A DNA stretch of 64,000 nt from Ptiloglossa arizonensis (lineage: Eukaryota > Arthropoda > Insecta > Hymenoptera > Colletidae), in NCBI RefSeq assembly GCF_051014685.1, contig NC_135058.1:11472811-11536810 (forward strand). Direction: 5' to 3'. The stretch's first letter is position 1; every line of letters begins with the position of its first letter. The position numbers and the translations under genes are program-made. The notes beneath the pieces were generated by a model. That model was not told the origin of the DNA. It did not search any database and was given only the letters and a program-made list of their open reading frames with translations. This document shows, one piece after another, positions 11,050 to 24,573 of this stretch.

Positions 11050-14000
11050 GGGTTGATGGCGCAATTTCAATAAAGCTTAAGGAGAGAACGGTTTAAATCC
11101 CCGAGAAAAGTACTAACGATCGGGAACGGTTCCCGGCGGAATCGCATTTCGGTGCTCAATCGATGAGATTCTTGACAGCTCCACTTACTTCCGGTTTGCG
11201 AGCCTCGGGACGCGACAAATGAGATCCACCAGGTGTAACGTACCAACGTAAAATTCGGCCCCTTCCCCGCGCGTCGTTCCTGAAAGACAAGAGGTTTCTG
11301 GAATCGAATCGGCCAACATTGGTGATATTTCCGCGAATGAAATCAATCAACGACTTTTCGACGATTATTTTATTTCGACGTAAAATTTCGCTAAATGGAG
11401 AAGAAAATTTCGAATAAATTTCGAAATATGCATATTTAGAAAGTTACGAACAATTCTTCGATTCCGTTTAAGCGACTTGCTCGCTTCGGGAACTATCGTG
11501 TTGTACGAAAACAATGGATTATCTGTCTTTCCACTGTACAAGCGTATCGTAACACGGGATTATCGTATTACTAAACATCGTACGGCCACGGAAATGTTAA
11601 CTACGCATCTTGGTAATTAGAGAGAAGTTGTAGAGTTAATGCAAAACGGAAACGAACGGTTAATCGCGACTTTGTGAATATATCAGTTTCTCGACAGTAT
11701 ATCGTTTCCCGATGATTCAATCCAAGTAGGTTTTACTTCGTAGCAAAATATATCGAAATGCGTAAAAAAGATAAAATTCCGAAAATTAATTGCCAAATAT
11801 CAAAAACTAAGATATTCGTTCGACAATAATAAAGAATATCGATCGATCGAGACCTACCCGTATATTTTTCTACATTCTCGAGGAAAATATAGAGATTGGT
11901 CGGTGCGTTCCAATCGTAAAATCCCGAGTGGAAGAAGAGGAACCATTTATTATTGTGACACTCCCGATAAGGGACCTGGTCTTCGTCCAAGCAATCATTT
12001 TCAAAAATACCAAACTGTAATCGATTTCGGTACGTGAAGTGGAGTCAATTTTGATACAAGTATATTCGGAAAATATCTGCAGAGTGGATCGAATTTTTCA
12101 CAAATACGTGTAACGCGATCGTAAATTTTTCTAAATTCGAAATGTACGAACAATAGCAGATCGCGTGACGTTCGACCATTTATCGCGCGATTTTGTTACT
12201 TTTAACCGGAAAAATAAAGCGAAGGTAAACCGAACTATATTCATCGTAAAAAAAAATCATGGGAAAATCGCTCTCGAAAAATTCGATTTCATTCTCGAAC
12301 GAGTACCATCATTTTGTCGCAATTCGCAATTTATTTACAACGTTTCCAACCTCTTCGATCATCACCGATAACATTTCAATCTCGCAATCTTATTCTCGTC
12401 GATCCTCAAATTTAAACGTCACCGATAATGACCTAAAACCACAGTTCTAACCACAAATAAAAATTCCTCCATCATCTCTCCCGTTAACGATATCGATAAA
12501 CTTTCCACTGCTAACCAAATCGTGTGTCGAATGAAATTAATATCGACTGTGAGCTAAAATTCGGGACAACGTCCCGAGAAACGTGTAAAATGGAGAAACC
12601 CTACCCGTTGAAAAAAAAAAATTAGTAGAATTTCTTCGAGATCATAATTATCGTTTGCGATTCACCGTGGCGTGAATTAGGATCGGTTGAATTACGTGTC
12701 GCTTTCGAAACCCAGGAAACGGTTCCACGGAAATTCTTTCCCCGGACGTCCGCGCCGGGTTCAAACACGAATCAATGGCTGGCTCGATTAAAGAAGGAAA
12801 TGTAAGAACTTTTTACACGTCTCGGCGATAACTCGTGGAAATAACGACGACTGAAAACCGGACGAGATATCGCATACGTTTCCGCGGCACGAGGTAGAAT
12901 GGTATTGTTCCTGGTTGTTTTGTCCCAATACGATCGGCGGAAGCATCGCTTATAATTCCACGCGATTCGCCTAAAACGTTCCCGCGCGCCTCGATCGACG
13001 AATAAAATCCCATGGAATAGGAAGTGGAAGTAATCCTTTTCCGGTATACGCGTATTCCATCGGAGGATGCATTACTTATGGCACATTTAACTCGAGGAAT
13101 AGCTACGCCTCCTTTCTCATTGGAGTTTCATGCCGGATAATCGGTGCCCCGGAGAGACCCGTTCTTCCGGAGGAAGAGGGGAGGGGGGGAACGAACCACG
13201 CGTTCGATTTCATCAATTCGGCGCGTTGTTTCTTCGCGGAAATTATTACTCGCTATCAGGGAACCCGAGCGCGCGAATATTGTTTTTCCAACGGTTCAGG
13301 AAACAACTACGGAACGGAGAGATGAAAAATATTTTTGCCCGGATAAAAGTTCGCGTACCAGTGATCGAACGATTCGTTAATTATCCGCTCCGAGTAAACG
13401 TATTTTTGTTAATATTGGGACAGAGACGAGCGAAATTTGTATCGGTCACTATGCAACATTTAAAATATTTTGTACACTTTTTAAAAAAATTGTAGAGTTT
13501 CTTCTATGCAAATTTTAATTGTGTCTATCTATTGGTTTCTAACGTGTTGATAATGTACTTCGGACGGAACTGAATGGTGTTTTCATCTCTTTAATAGGAA
13601 CATTAGAAGAATATAGAAATAAGTGTGGAATATTTTTCTAAGGACTACCTCTTGCGAAAGTTTCATGAATATTGACAATCGTCACTTTTAGTTGCTCCTT
13701 GTTAGTACGATTATGTAAGACGGTGACGTAACTTATCGATGCCCTGTGCTTAACAACAGAAACCATTTTCAACATTTATAAGGTACTTGAAATATTCTCC
13801 ATTGTGTGCATCTATTGTGCGAGAAAGAAATGATAGTAGATAGCATCGAGTGTGCTTGTATATTTTTATTCATCCGTCAGGACTTCCTTCGCTGAAGAAA
13901 TTGATGTAAAAACTATGATAAAAGCAAATTGTATTTTCTTTCAAATAAACGTTGCAACCCATTGTACAGGTGCTCTTCTGTCCGACAAAATTAGATCGAA

Positions 14001-17000
14001 TTGTGCTTAAAATACAACATAAAGGGCACTGAAAAATCATAATATAACAGATGAAAACTGACCGTACGAAAATTCACAGAGGAAAGAGATTTTTTGGAAA
14101 CAAAAGGTTCGCCAAGTCACGGTTATTCGTAGAGAATATCTTTGTCGCTCATACTTTCATTTATCATTAAAATTTACTATATCTACGCGTAATACGATTA
14201 TAAATTTTCCAACATTTATTCCGTTCCAGCCAACAATGGAACCCTGAAGAATCCGGGTCTCTCATCGGTTATGTCATTGAAACAAGAATCGAAATCCGAT
14301 GCAATTCAAATTATGAACGATTGCGGAGTTCTCAAACGTGTGATTCTGTTACCACTGTTGCCTTCGAAACGAATTCCAACGGCTTTAAAAATCAATACAC
14401 GAAGCTCCCAATTTGCGAACAACGGTTTTCAACAATCCCTACTTTGTTATTAACTGGGTCCTCGAAGATATTCCCAATTGTGCTATAAAATCGTGATTAC
14501 AATGGCTCTCAATAATTATAAAAGCCTCGAGTGGTCTAATGAATTCGTCGATGAAGGAACTCTCTTTTCGAATTTCATTAAAATAAGTGTATAAGAAGTA
14601 ATTGTTCTGGTACCGTCGAGCAGATTACTGCGTTTCGTCCTAATCGTTCCAATTAATAGGAACGAATGAATACAAATTTGTAATCGTTTCAATTACGCGA
14701 ATCGATTGAAAATTGTTCTCCCTGATTATTTTCTCGTTTCTTAAATTGAATTCTGTTTCAAATTAAATTCTGTACAAAAGAAAAAAGAGAAATAGGGATG
14801 ATCGTTGGTAAAATAGTACCTGCCGAACAAATTTAAATATTTTTAATTTCAAACGAATGACTCTTTTACGTACCAATCGACGAAAGGAAATAATTCAAAT
14901 TTTTGTATTCATTCGACGAGATAAATTTTCAAACGAGACCACTGGTTCGAACAATGAGCAAGCCATTCGTGAAAAGACGCGGCAACCCTGACAACGCTTC
15001 TGCGTATCAGTACGTACACGCATTGGAGTATTCAATACAGCAATTGCACACAGCTGCGCCTTAATGAGCAATTTGCTTCTTAATCGTTACTATCATCGGT
15101 TTATTCGCTAATCCATGGCTCCCGGACCATTGTTACAGCGGCGCGGGCCATTAAACGTATATCAAGCGGAACGACGTAAACGATTAATATAAATTCTAAA
15201 CAGATGGGAAATTAAGGCCCCATATGTATGGATTTTCATGGTAATTATCATAATATAAGGCCGAATTAAGGTGCGTTAACGACATGATTAGTGGACGCTT
15301 CTCCGTGTTCGACAGAATTATGAAGCACGAGCAAAAGATTACTACTTTTGAAACATTAAATTGTATTCGTCTTAAACAGTCTAGGAAAATATGTACTGTA
15401 CATACTGTTTTTGCGCAATTATTAATAAATTATTCTTGTACGATGTACTCTTGACGATAATACATTATGTATTTTTGTTTTTCTTATAGATATTATTTTC
15501 TGTCTCGAGATGACTTGAAATTAGTAGGTCGAAGAAAGATGTAAATTGAAAGTTTCGTCAATAAAGAAAAGTTTGCTCGAAAGAAACGAATATTATTTTT
15601 ATCTTCGCTAATACATCAGCGTGTATCTGTTCAGCTAACCGAGAGATTACGATTTAATAAACTGATTATACGAAAAACCGCGGAAAGGGTTAATTATACG
15701 CCGTAATAACAAACGCTCGACGATGTCGTTCGCTGTGGTTTTACGCTTTCAATAATTGATACGACTGCCCGGGATCGCTTTTAAAACGACGATATCGCTG
15801 TTTTAAAAAAATTGAAACCCGTCCGCGCGGTCACTATTTTCCAAAGATAAATTTACCGATGTTTTATTAAGAGACGAACGTTATTCAAGATTTTATCTCC
15901 GCGAGCTCGTTGAAATTTTTTACCGCTCCCTTGGTTGTCGTTTTCCCCCTTCTTTTTCGAAAGATCGTTTTTACTTCGTTCATTTCCGACACTGTGGATG
16001 GAATAAATTATTGGAGCACGAACTTTATTATATCTGGTCGGTGTCTGTTAATGATCGATCGCGATGGACACAGGAAAAGGATCTTTCTATCGAGATCAAC
16101 GCTGCAAGAAAAACAACTGGATGGCGACACGGTTGTTTAAAATTGCACGTGAAAAAAAATCAGGACCGTAAATTCGATTGAAAATAATTTTTTTCACCGT
16201 AGCAAATTTCAAAAGCGTCTCGAGTAAATTCCTGTCTTCAGTCTTTGAGGTTAAAACTACTCCCCGGACGATACAAAGAGTAGAAGAAAATGATTCGAAC
16301 GAAAATCTCGCATTTTATTCCGGTATGCTGTGTCCTATATACAGAATGATTTTAAAAAGTAGGACGAGTCGCATTTCTTACTCGTAAGTAGAATAAAATG
16401 GTAAACGAAAGAATCGAATGATACAAGAAAGTACGCAACGTTCTATGACTCTGCTTTTTCCGTAAATGCAACGATGCGCCTGCAAGATGCAAGTGCATTT
16501 CTTTCGACCCTTTCACGGTTTAATCCGTCAGAAACTCGGGCAAGTACTGATTAGGCTAGCGAAGATACAGGATGGTTTGTTTTCCATGTAAATGTTACTG
16601 CTGTAACTATAATATGGAAGTATGTATACTTTGTTTTAAAATTTACCACACACGGTGCACTTATTTACAATTAGAACATTAAAAATGCTCACTCTTTAAA
16701 CCGTTTTTATAATTGTGCCCTCCTAATGCGTTAAAAATAGAACGTTTCTACACCCAGAAGCAAGCGAATAGAAGTCTTTGTTGCTAGAATCGCTTTGTAT
16801 AAAAATTTATATTAATATTATTGCACGTGCATCCATTCAAAGCAGTAAGATAAACGGTGTACCTATTCGCATGTAAAGAACTTCGTTTTCTAAGTAAAAT
16901 CATATTCAATAATGAGCAATGGTGCATTATTAAACGTCCTAAAATCCAAAGGGTACTGTTGTCGGTTGATTGCACATTGACAGAGTAACCGCAGAAGAAT

Positions 17001-18380
17001 AAACCTGTCACTGCAAGATATTATTTTGGGATCAGATCAATATCCTGGCCAACAGAGTGAAAATTGCCGCGACGGACACTAGCAAAAGCTACACAAAAGT
17101 CAGAATCCCTGTCAGACTGGTTCAATTCATCCGACGCGATAGGATTTGCAGTGTTTTTTTTTTTCATTTAGCGCACGGAACAGTTATCGAACAAACGTCA
17201 ACGAATTTATAAGCATAATGGAATAATAAAGACGCATCGTTCAGAAACTGCATCCCACACCGAGACGACACCGCGTGAACGACATTGCGCATAAATCATG
17301 AGAACTGGAAGTGAAAAAGATTGTTGTACCTCGAGCACAAAACTTCCCTCGTTTCCTATGCGTGACTGGTTATCGCCACGACCAAGATGCAAATCTCGAT
17401 GGTACGTGTAAACTGTAGATCCAAGTGTACGGACAAAAATGTGTTCCAAAGATTACGTACACGGTTATCCTTCGTCCAGGACACGCCTAAAAAACACCGA
17501 GAGGCAAAAGAAGTGGTCTTTTCTGAAACGCGAACTTCGTGAGAAACAGTTTGCGACAATGTGATTTAATATTTGTTCGAATTGCAAGAGCGATGTACTT
17601 ACAAACAGAGAAGACTCTAACGAACTCGAACGATCTTCAACTATAAATAATTATTTTCCATTCTAGTTGATCTTAGACGATCTTAACGACCATTGTTCAC
17701 TGTACGCGTTTCAAAAACTCTTAATTAGAAGGTAAGTAGAAAAACGTATCGTTCCAGTTGAAACAATCAAGCTGACTACAACTCCATTTAACCAAGCAAC
17801 GTTGGTTCGATGTACTTTTTTCTGTCCCCAGAAGTGAACCAGTTATTCGGGTGGCCGATTTTTTTATTTTCTCCGTTCTCTGACCTCCCTTTACTCCCGG
17901 TATCAAAGGGTACATTCGGTTGAATGAATAAAAAAGAAAGAAGAAAAATAAAATGAAATAGAATTGAAAAAAGAAGAGAAATATCTATCCGGTGCTCGGT
18001 AACTAGGCACCTGCAAATCAACAAGGACCCGATAATGGGGATGGATATATTAGAATATCCAAATCTGAAATCTCTAATTACCCCAAGCCCTACTTATTAT
18101 AACTTACTTTCAAATTTAATCAAAAACAAACTGATACAATCGTACCGATCCAGACATTCAATTCTTTTAATACACTATTAGAACCAGATAATTTTTATAA
18201 TAAATTCAAGTAAGTAACCACATCGACGTAATTCGAATGCATGGTAAAATATAATTCCTCGAAAAATAATACAAAATTCCAAAGCACACTGTACGCAATA
18301 ACGACCAACAGCTGAAAACTTTTTAATTGTATTAAAATAATAATAGCAACCCCGGGAATCTCCATAGACAACACCGTTTC
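11050..18380. other. no gene recognised; long unique AT-rich stretch
   Basis: AT-rich with scattered CpG. Overlapping open frames at 14,208-14,490 stay open in two registers at once, which argues for chance. A 7-bp hairpin (TCGTTCC ... GGAACGA) lies at 14,644-14,665. The stretch 14,990-15,300 carries E-box-like CAGCTG, Sox-like CCATTGTT and several ATTA/TAAT words and could be a regulatory element, but nothing in one sequence proves it. Confidence 0.45.
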
Positions 18381-18479
18381 GAAACATCCCCCAAAATGTG
18401 TCCACGTCGAAATATAAATAATAAAAACCACCACCTTACCATCCAAACGAGAAATCGATCTCTTTCCGACGATCAATCG

Positions 18480-19270
18480 TCCACCTGGAATTCCCTCTCC
18501 GTCGCTCTCACCTTTTATCGAGGTCCGCGCGCACTGCCCTCTGGAAGCACCACTTGTTTTCGCGGTGTTCGTCGTTCAAATGTTTCGCAGCCGATTCCAC
18601 TGTTCTCGGTGCGCGCTTATTTAATAACGCACCGCTCTCATCGACATTCGATGGGGCAATATCGGCTTGTTGCTTCGGCGAGTGTAAACACGAAGAGACG
18701 TAAAAAAGAGTCGCAGGAGGCGGAGACAGTCGTGTTTTCCGCGCGAAATTCGTTTCGCCGAAGGCACTTCGCGATTCGTTCCTTTTTTTTTTCGTTCTTC
18801 TCCTCTCTGACGGTTCTCTCATATCCCGTTAATTCGCTTCAAACAATATGCACACGCGCGCGCGCACTCACGCATCTACACGAACACGAGGCTACCTGCA
18901 CGTGTACTCGAGCGAGTGCTCGCGCGCGCACCGATACGATACAATTCGTAGTCGCTCGAGCGTTGCCGAGTCCCGTCACGAAACACTCTATTGCACGAAA
19001 CCATCGAACGGGCTTCCGCGCTCGAAGCGAGAAAACGAATTATTCGACGCTCGCGTCGTTCGATCGCCTCGTTTCGGCGGGTTCGATGAAAATTTCGCAT
19101 GCTCGAACGGTCACGCGGGGGGATACCCCCGATACCTTCGATGTCGCGTCTCGACTGGATATTTCCATGCAAACGAGTTTACCAAGCGCGGAAGATTGAT
19201 ACAAGTCGGACCGTAAGAGCGTTCGCGACGCGCGACTAGCAACTGTCTTCGATTTCCCGTCAGACTGCCC
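18480..19270. other. CpG-dense block with long but non-convincing open frames
   Basis: The longest + frame of the window (267 codons from 18,396) lies here. Its product is rich in Arg, Ser and Thr, includes a repeat-derived CTCTRARALTH-like stretch over a GCGCGC/CACAC tract, and has no domain I know. The minus strand is also open over the same DNA. High GC removes stops, so I read this as a CpG-rich regulatory or untranslated region, not a gene. Confidence 0.4.
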
Positions 19271-19387
19271 GGATACCTCCTCACGGTGAATCGTTTAATG
19301 TTTTTATCTGTGTCGCGCGACGATGGTTTGCGATTACTTTTGGGTAAGGTCGACGGTTGTTTATACGCTGTTTCCTCGTGCGACGCG

Positions 19388-19814
19388 TTAACTCTTTAAG
19401 ACATAGATTAAGAATTATTCCACTTTTTTAACCAGTTGCCAGTCCCGAAATTTGGACGAAATTGCTCCACAAAATGGTTAATTGTTTTCTCTCATAAACT
19501 GGTTGATTGTGTTATTCTGATGCAAAGAAAAGCGATTTCAAGTGGTAAATAAGTGTTTTTCGTTGCAAAGAATGAAAACAGTTATACGTAAATACGTAGG
19601 TAATATTTTATTTTAATACAAATTATAAACACGACTAAACATTTGAGAGCGTCGAGCTCGCCCGTAGTTATGAAAAATTACCCATGAAAAATTAAAACAA
19701 GTTGCACGGTGAGATTTTTGTATTTTCATAATTAAATATCTAATTCGTCTATCTTTTAGTTTTCGTTATTTTTTATCGTTTCGCACGTTCAGCAATTGTG
19801 CCTCAAAGAGTTAA
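19388..19814. mobile_element. TTAA-flanked MITE, piggyBac-like
   Basis: The 427-bp segment is bounded by TTAA on both sides (19,388-19,391 and 19,811-19,814). Immediately inside are inverted ends: CTCTTTAAGACA at the left, and CTCTTTGAGGCA when the right end is read on the minus strand. TTAA target duplication and short C-TTTG-like ends are the hallmark of piggyBac-type elements. The interior is AT-rich without a transposase frame, so this would be a non-autonomous copy. Part of the interior recurs at 53,502. Confidence 0.6.
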
Positions 19815-19998
19815 ACACCGCAATTTTCTATAGTCAGCGATGTATATTTGTTCGTAGTGTGAAGAGTTGATTGCTTGTAACATCGTAATGTTACTAAAGA
19901 GAATAATACTATTTAAAAGTTTGCATTAGAGTTCCTGTTTCGTGAGCGCTTCAGAGAATCGTTGTAATTTCGGAGCGTTGGTCCCCAGAGTCCCAAGC

Positions 19999-20086
19999 AG
20001 CGCTATTTAAATTTCATGTAAAGAATCTCGGTACATTTGAACGTTGTGAACAACTGAGGGTGCACTCAAAGTGTCGAAATAGCGCT
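19999..20086. repeat. nested inverted repeat, possible structured RNA or micro-MITE
   Basis: A perfect 10-bp outer stem (AGCGCTATTT at 19,999-20,008; AAATAGCGCT at 20,077-20,086) encloses a second stem (ACATTTGA 20,033-20,040 with TCAAAGTGT 20,066-20,074, one bulged base) and a third (GTTG-TGAA-CAAC, 20,043-20,054). Three nested stems in 88 bases is more than the surrounding DNA shows. Confidence 0.5.
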
Positions 20087-20089
20087 CTG

Positions 20090-21720
20090 ACCTTTACCCA
20101 CGCATGTACATCGCATTACTGCTTTTTTTACATAAATAATAGGTGACTAACACAGTGTTTTTTCAATTATCCTTGAGATTTAATGATACAAAAAAAGAGA
20201 TCGAAAGCAGGAGCTAGCTTTAACCGAGGGCAGGGAATTTTTCGCGGAACTGGCCAATCGAGAATTTTTCCTCAGAATCGATCGCTCGAGAATCTGTTCG
20301 TGGAATAGATCGATTCGATGTAACATTCAAGAATGAGATACGGGGAGAATGAAAACAGTGGTAGAGGTTACTTCTGAACGGATATCTTTTTCGCGAAAAA
20401 AAAAACTCGATGGATGAAGTATAGTTAGAGGGCAGTATTGATTAAAGTAGCATCGAAAATAAACATTCTTCTCGAGATTCGTATTTATTTGTATAGAATT
20501 ATTGTATCCGACTTATCGATAAATTTACGTGCCTCTTAATACGAATTAAATGTACCCGTACGGAAAATAATTCAATTAGAGAATTATTCTAGCTTTCTCT
20601 CGTGTATTTGTACCAAAGGATTCGAACAATGGTCGGGAATATTTCATACACATGAACGTAATTGGACGAAGCTCGAGAAGTCTTTTCATTCGAATTATTC
20701 TCTCAGATATTCGAGCGATTCTCCAAATATATTTTAAATATTAATAAGCCCCGGAATAATATCCTTTAACGCGTCGAGTACCGGATCAATATCCGTGAAA
20801 CTTCCTAAGGGGTCAAAGTTTGCTTTTCGAACAATCGAGAGCCACACAACCTAACGTTTATCATTGTACTTATATTCCTCAACCTCGTTGAAATTCGTGA
20901 ATGTTATTACTTTCGTGACCATTTTTTTTTGTCAATAATTAACCAATAAACTTTTTACCGAAAAACTTCCTTGTATCTTCAACAACCTCCGAGATAACAT
21001 TGGAAGACTAACACTTGGATAATTTCACACTTTGAAGTTCAGTTAGCTCGATTGAAAAAGAAAAAACATGGTGTTTTTTAGTTTCGGTCCATTTAGACCC
21101 ACGAAATTGTATCAAGATTATAAATAGGTTCAAACATCCAACAGATATTCCTTGTTAACCGCGAAGTTCAAATTCGGTTCGTCAAATTTTTGTTACCTTC
21201 GATAAATTTGATACAGTCGCGATCTTTAACGATCCGTTACGTTGTTTTCGTCGCGGAAAACGTTGCAGGAATATCCTAGCCATCGATGCTCATTAAACAT
21301 CGGTTAGTTTCGAAACGATAAGTACATAGCTCGGTAGTTTCCTTGTCGGATGACATCGTTTTGTACCGAAATTCCTCGTCGGTCTTGCGAGGTAATGGAT
21401 TCCGTCAAATGCACGCGCCCAGCGATACAAAATGAACCGATAATTCCGTCAAGCAGATCCGACGACCGAAATCTAATCGGAATTTCGAGTCGGTGGTCGA
21501 AACTAAAACGAGAATTAAATTACGCTAACTGAATATGCTATATATACACTTTACATTGAACGAGACGAGAAAGAATTAACATCAACACCGAAACACGATA
21601 AGAAGACGATCAATTCTCGTTCAATTCACATTTATCGAATATTTTTCCTAAGAACCCTTATATATCTTTATCGACGATATTGTGTAACTTATTAACGATG
21701 AATTGTTATTCGAAGGTAAT
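20090..21720. other. no gene recognised; AT-rich
   Basis: Unique AT-rich DNA with short homopolymers. No supported feature. Confidence 0.5.
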
Positions 21721-21727
21721 CCAAAGA

Positions 21728-21842
21728 TCTAGAAAAAGGTAAATAGGTATCTAGTAATTTACTTAAAAAAAAAACAACTCTTTCTAGTAAGATATCTAGA
21801 AAAGTAAATAACTATCTAGCGACATATCTGAAAAAAATATAA
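21728..21842. repeat. two-copy tandem repeat, about 65 bp
   Basis: AGATCTAGAAAAAGGTAAAT and AGATATCTAGAAAAGTAAAT each run on through TATCTAG, an A tract and an AACTCT ending. Unit length is about 60-68 bp. Confidence 0.55.
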
Positions 21843-22821
21843 CTCTCAAACCGTAAACTGATCTCGTTAAATTCAACGATAGGTGTGGTCTGGATAAGAA
21901 CAGTATGTAAATATTTTGCAACAAGATCTCATCGAAAACCTTCGATATAATTTCTATATAAATTGCACAACACGTCGCTCACGTTGACGAATAGGACCGA
22001 GCTTAATGCACACAATACTCCTGCACTTGATTTTTCAAACTATTGTCACGACACGGTAAATACTGCTACGAAAACCTTGCACTTTCGTACTCGAGTAACT
22101 GTTGACTTCGAGAAGGCGCATACTTTTAAACGACCCATACACGGTCGAAGTTTACTAGAGGGTATACCCGCAGGATCGATAGACTGTTTTTCTCGCAAAA
22201 AAAGACCAACGGCAAAGACGATCGAGCAACCTCGCAGAAAAACCACCGATAAAAACTTTTGCGTATACGGGGCATTTTAAATTATTATATCTCTCATTGG
22301 TAAGACCGTGCACGGAGTACGTATCATTTACTCGCGTCTTGGGAAAAATGCACATGCAAGTTTCCGAGGGTACTGACTCGCGTAGTAGATCGCGATCATT
22401 TTTAAAAAAATATCGATTCAACCTTGACAATAATTGCAACACGCGCGATAAAATAAATATAGAATTTACAACGAACCTATTTTTATAGAATCGTAATCGT
22501 GCGGGAGAAGTACCGTGTTTTACATTTAATAAGCTACATAAATACGGTTCAAAATTATATAAATTATGTTACCGAGTACAGGTATGTGTGTTCCTCGCTT
22601 AAATGGGCTCACGTGGGTTCTATACGACAAATTTAGATTAAAAACAATTATGAGTAAATGCTACTCTTCCATATCTTTGTGTCAATGAAATATTAAATAT
22701 TTGCACAATTTTATTAAAAAAACAGCTGTGTCAGGCAGTAGCGTATAACTTTCTTCGAATGATGGTGTACTACAACCTCTGTACACTTAAGGATTGAGTA
22801 ACATTAAAGAATTCCAAAAGC

Positions 22822-23165
22822 GCAATTTTGAATTAGGCAACTGTATACCAAAGACGAAAGGTGTAAACTCGCAGATATCGATAAACGCTACCAATAGTAA
22901 TAAAAACCTATGGGGAAACCTTCACCCGGATTTAAAAGGGTACGATTTGGATGACCAATACGCATTAGGTAACCCTCAACCCTACGTAAAGGGTGTAAAT
23001 CCATGGATATCGATAAATAATCATGATAATAGTAATAATAATAATAGAAACCACTGGGAATGTATCTCCATTTAACTATTTGTTAAATTTCACATGGATT
23101 TGAAGAGGCACGATTTAGGTGACCGTTGCGCATTAGGTAACACCCTAGATACATAAAATGTGTAC
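22822..23165. repeat. three-copy degenerate tandem repeat, about 130-170 bp
   Basis: Anchors ATTAGGCAAC (22,832), ATTAGGTAAC (22,964) and ATTAGGTAAC (23,132) start three related segments. These share GGTGTAAA, a GATATCGATAAA word, an AATAGTAATAA tract and a CGATTTRGRTGACC end. A 93-codon open frame (22,794-23,075) runs across the first two copies, and its product shows the repeat as paired LGN-P..KGVN..ISIN blocks. The third copy is closed, so coding use is unlikely. Confidence 0.7.
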
Positions 23166-23683
23166 AAGCTACAGTAACAACAATAACGACCCAGAGCCAC
23201 GTAGAGTTATCCACGCGATTAGTTATTTAGTTTCACGCGGAAATACGATAAAAATAATCTCCCGGAGCGTTATAGGGTAGGTTTAGGGGGGCATGGCGGG
23301 GGGGCGTCCATTGGTCGCGTTTCAGATGGAATCCGAATCCTGACATTTGCATCCGGCGCTTTACGTCTTGTTTTGCATAAAACAGCCGGCAGTATCAGGC
23401 TCTCCTCAATCCGGATAATGGATTCTCCGGCTCTCCACCTTTCTTCCAGCGAATTTAACGCGAGCCTCCATTGTCCCCCGATGGCGGTGGCTCGTAAAAT
23501 GCTAATTTGCGGCCGGGCGCTGCTGGAATGGATCAGATCGGTTAGCACGAGTGGATAAAAATCGTTGGAATACCAATCGAGGAAATCCTTGAAAACGAGC
23601 CCGCGCGTCAATCGATCCCCCTGGCCCCTGTACAAATCACGTTCCCGTGTGGTACACAGGTGCGCCTGTAAAAGGGTGCCCCT

Positions 23684-23952
23684 TTCTCTCTCTCTCTCTC
23701 TTTGTCTATCTCTTTGTTTCCTATCTTTATCTCTTCCTCTCTTCATTGTCTCTTTTGCTTTCTCTCTTCATCTCTCTCTTTTTCTGTCTTGCTTTCTTTC
23801 TCTCTTCATCTCTCTCTTTTTCTGTCTTGCTTTTCTCTCTCTTCATCTCTCTCCCTCTCTGTTATGCCTTCTTTCTCTCGTCGTCTCTCCCTCTTTTTAT
23901 CTTCATCTCTCTTCCTCTCTTGTTTTCTTTTTCTCTTCATACTCCTCCCTCT
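23684..23952 (+). repeat. 270-bp pyrimidine tract with an internal minisatellite of about 37 bp
   Basis: Nearly pure C/T on the + strand. A TTCATCTCTCTC word recurs at 23,767, 23,805 and 23,842 and less regularly at 23,902, giving an imperfect unit of about 37 bp. Long open frames of Leu/Ser/Phe on the + strand and Arg/Glu/Lys on the minus strand are artefacts of the repeat. Such purine/pyrimidine strand bias can adopt triplex structure. Confidence 0.9.
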
Positions 23953-24543
23953 TGCGCACACAAAAACACATTCCTTGTCCCCCCTGGTGGGGCACACTCG
24001 CGTCGGCGCGAGCGTGTCTGCACGATATTCTAAACAACACTCCGGATTGACATTAGATATCAGTGAGGCTAGTCACGCAGGTAAACGTGCCCGCGGTACC
24101 GCGACTGGCCGGAAAGTAAATTTTAATTGAGGCACGAACCTCTCGTTCCGCCTTGAAGTTCGTCGCGTTTCGGTTACAAGGGATCCCCCTAGTTGCTTAT
24201 TCTCCCCGCGGTCTTGTTCGGTCACGATATTCCCGGGCCAGTATTAAACGTCGGGACGAGTTTGACGGGAGGGAACCGTACGGATTTATTCGAGCCTCCG
24301 CGAAAAAGGGGCCATCGTCGTGTATCGTTTCGAAGATCGCCACTGGGGTGACCGCCCGCTCGGACAACGATGGAATAGTTGATGCGGAAGTGGATTATTC
24401 AGGATTTTGAATAAAAAATTGGGGGCTAAAAAACGCGATACGTGTACATATATATTATTTCGTTCGTATTCGACGAGAGCGAGGGGACCAGATCCGTATT
24501 GTTGTCGTTTGTTCCTCCATTCGAGAAAGAAAAGATTTTATCT

Positions 24544-24573
24544 TGCCGTAATGTAATAAATTCCATTACGGCA
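24544..24573. repeat. perfect 10-bp inverted repeat
   Basis: TGCCGTAATG (24,544-24,553) and CATTACGGCA (24,564-24,573) are separated by 10 AT-rich bases. It would form a short hairpin as RNA. No T tract follows and the stem is too short for a microRNA precursor. Confidence 0.6.

Noticed and set aside
14208..14490. Open frame after an acceptor-like TTCCAG
   Set aside because: Two registers are open over the same bases, and no donor, start or known motif supports either.
18396..19199. 267-codon open frame on the + strand
   Set aside because: Lies in CpG-rich DNA where the minus strand is open too; product is Arg/Ser/Thr-rich, crosses a GCGC/CACA simple tract and shows no domain.
22794..23075. 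93-codon repetitive protein with LGN-P..KGVN blocks
   Set aside because: The apparent protein repeat follows the DNA tandem repeat, and the next unit has stop codons.
23565..24130. Long Leu/Ser/Phe frames resembling membrane proteins
   Set aside because: They are translations of the CT-rich simple repeat in all three registers.
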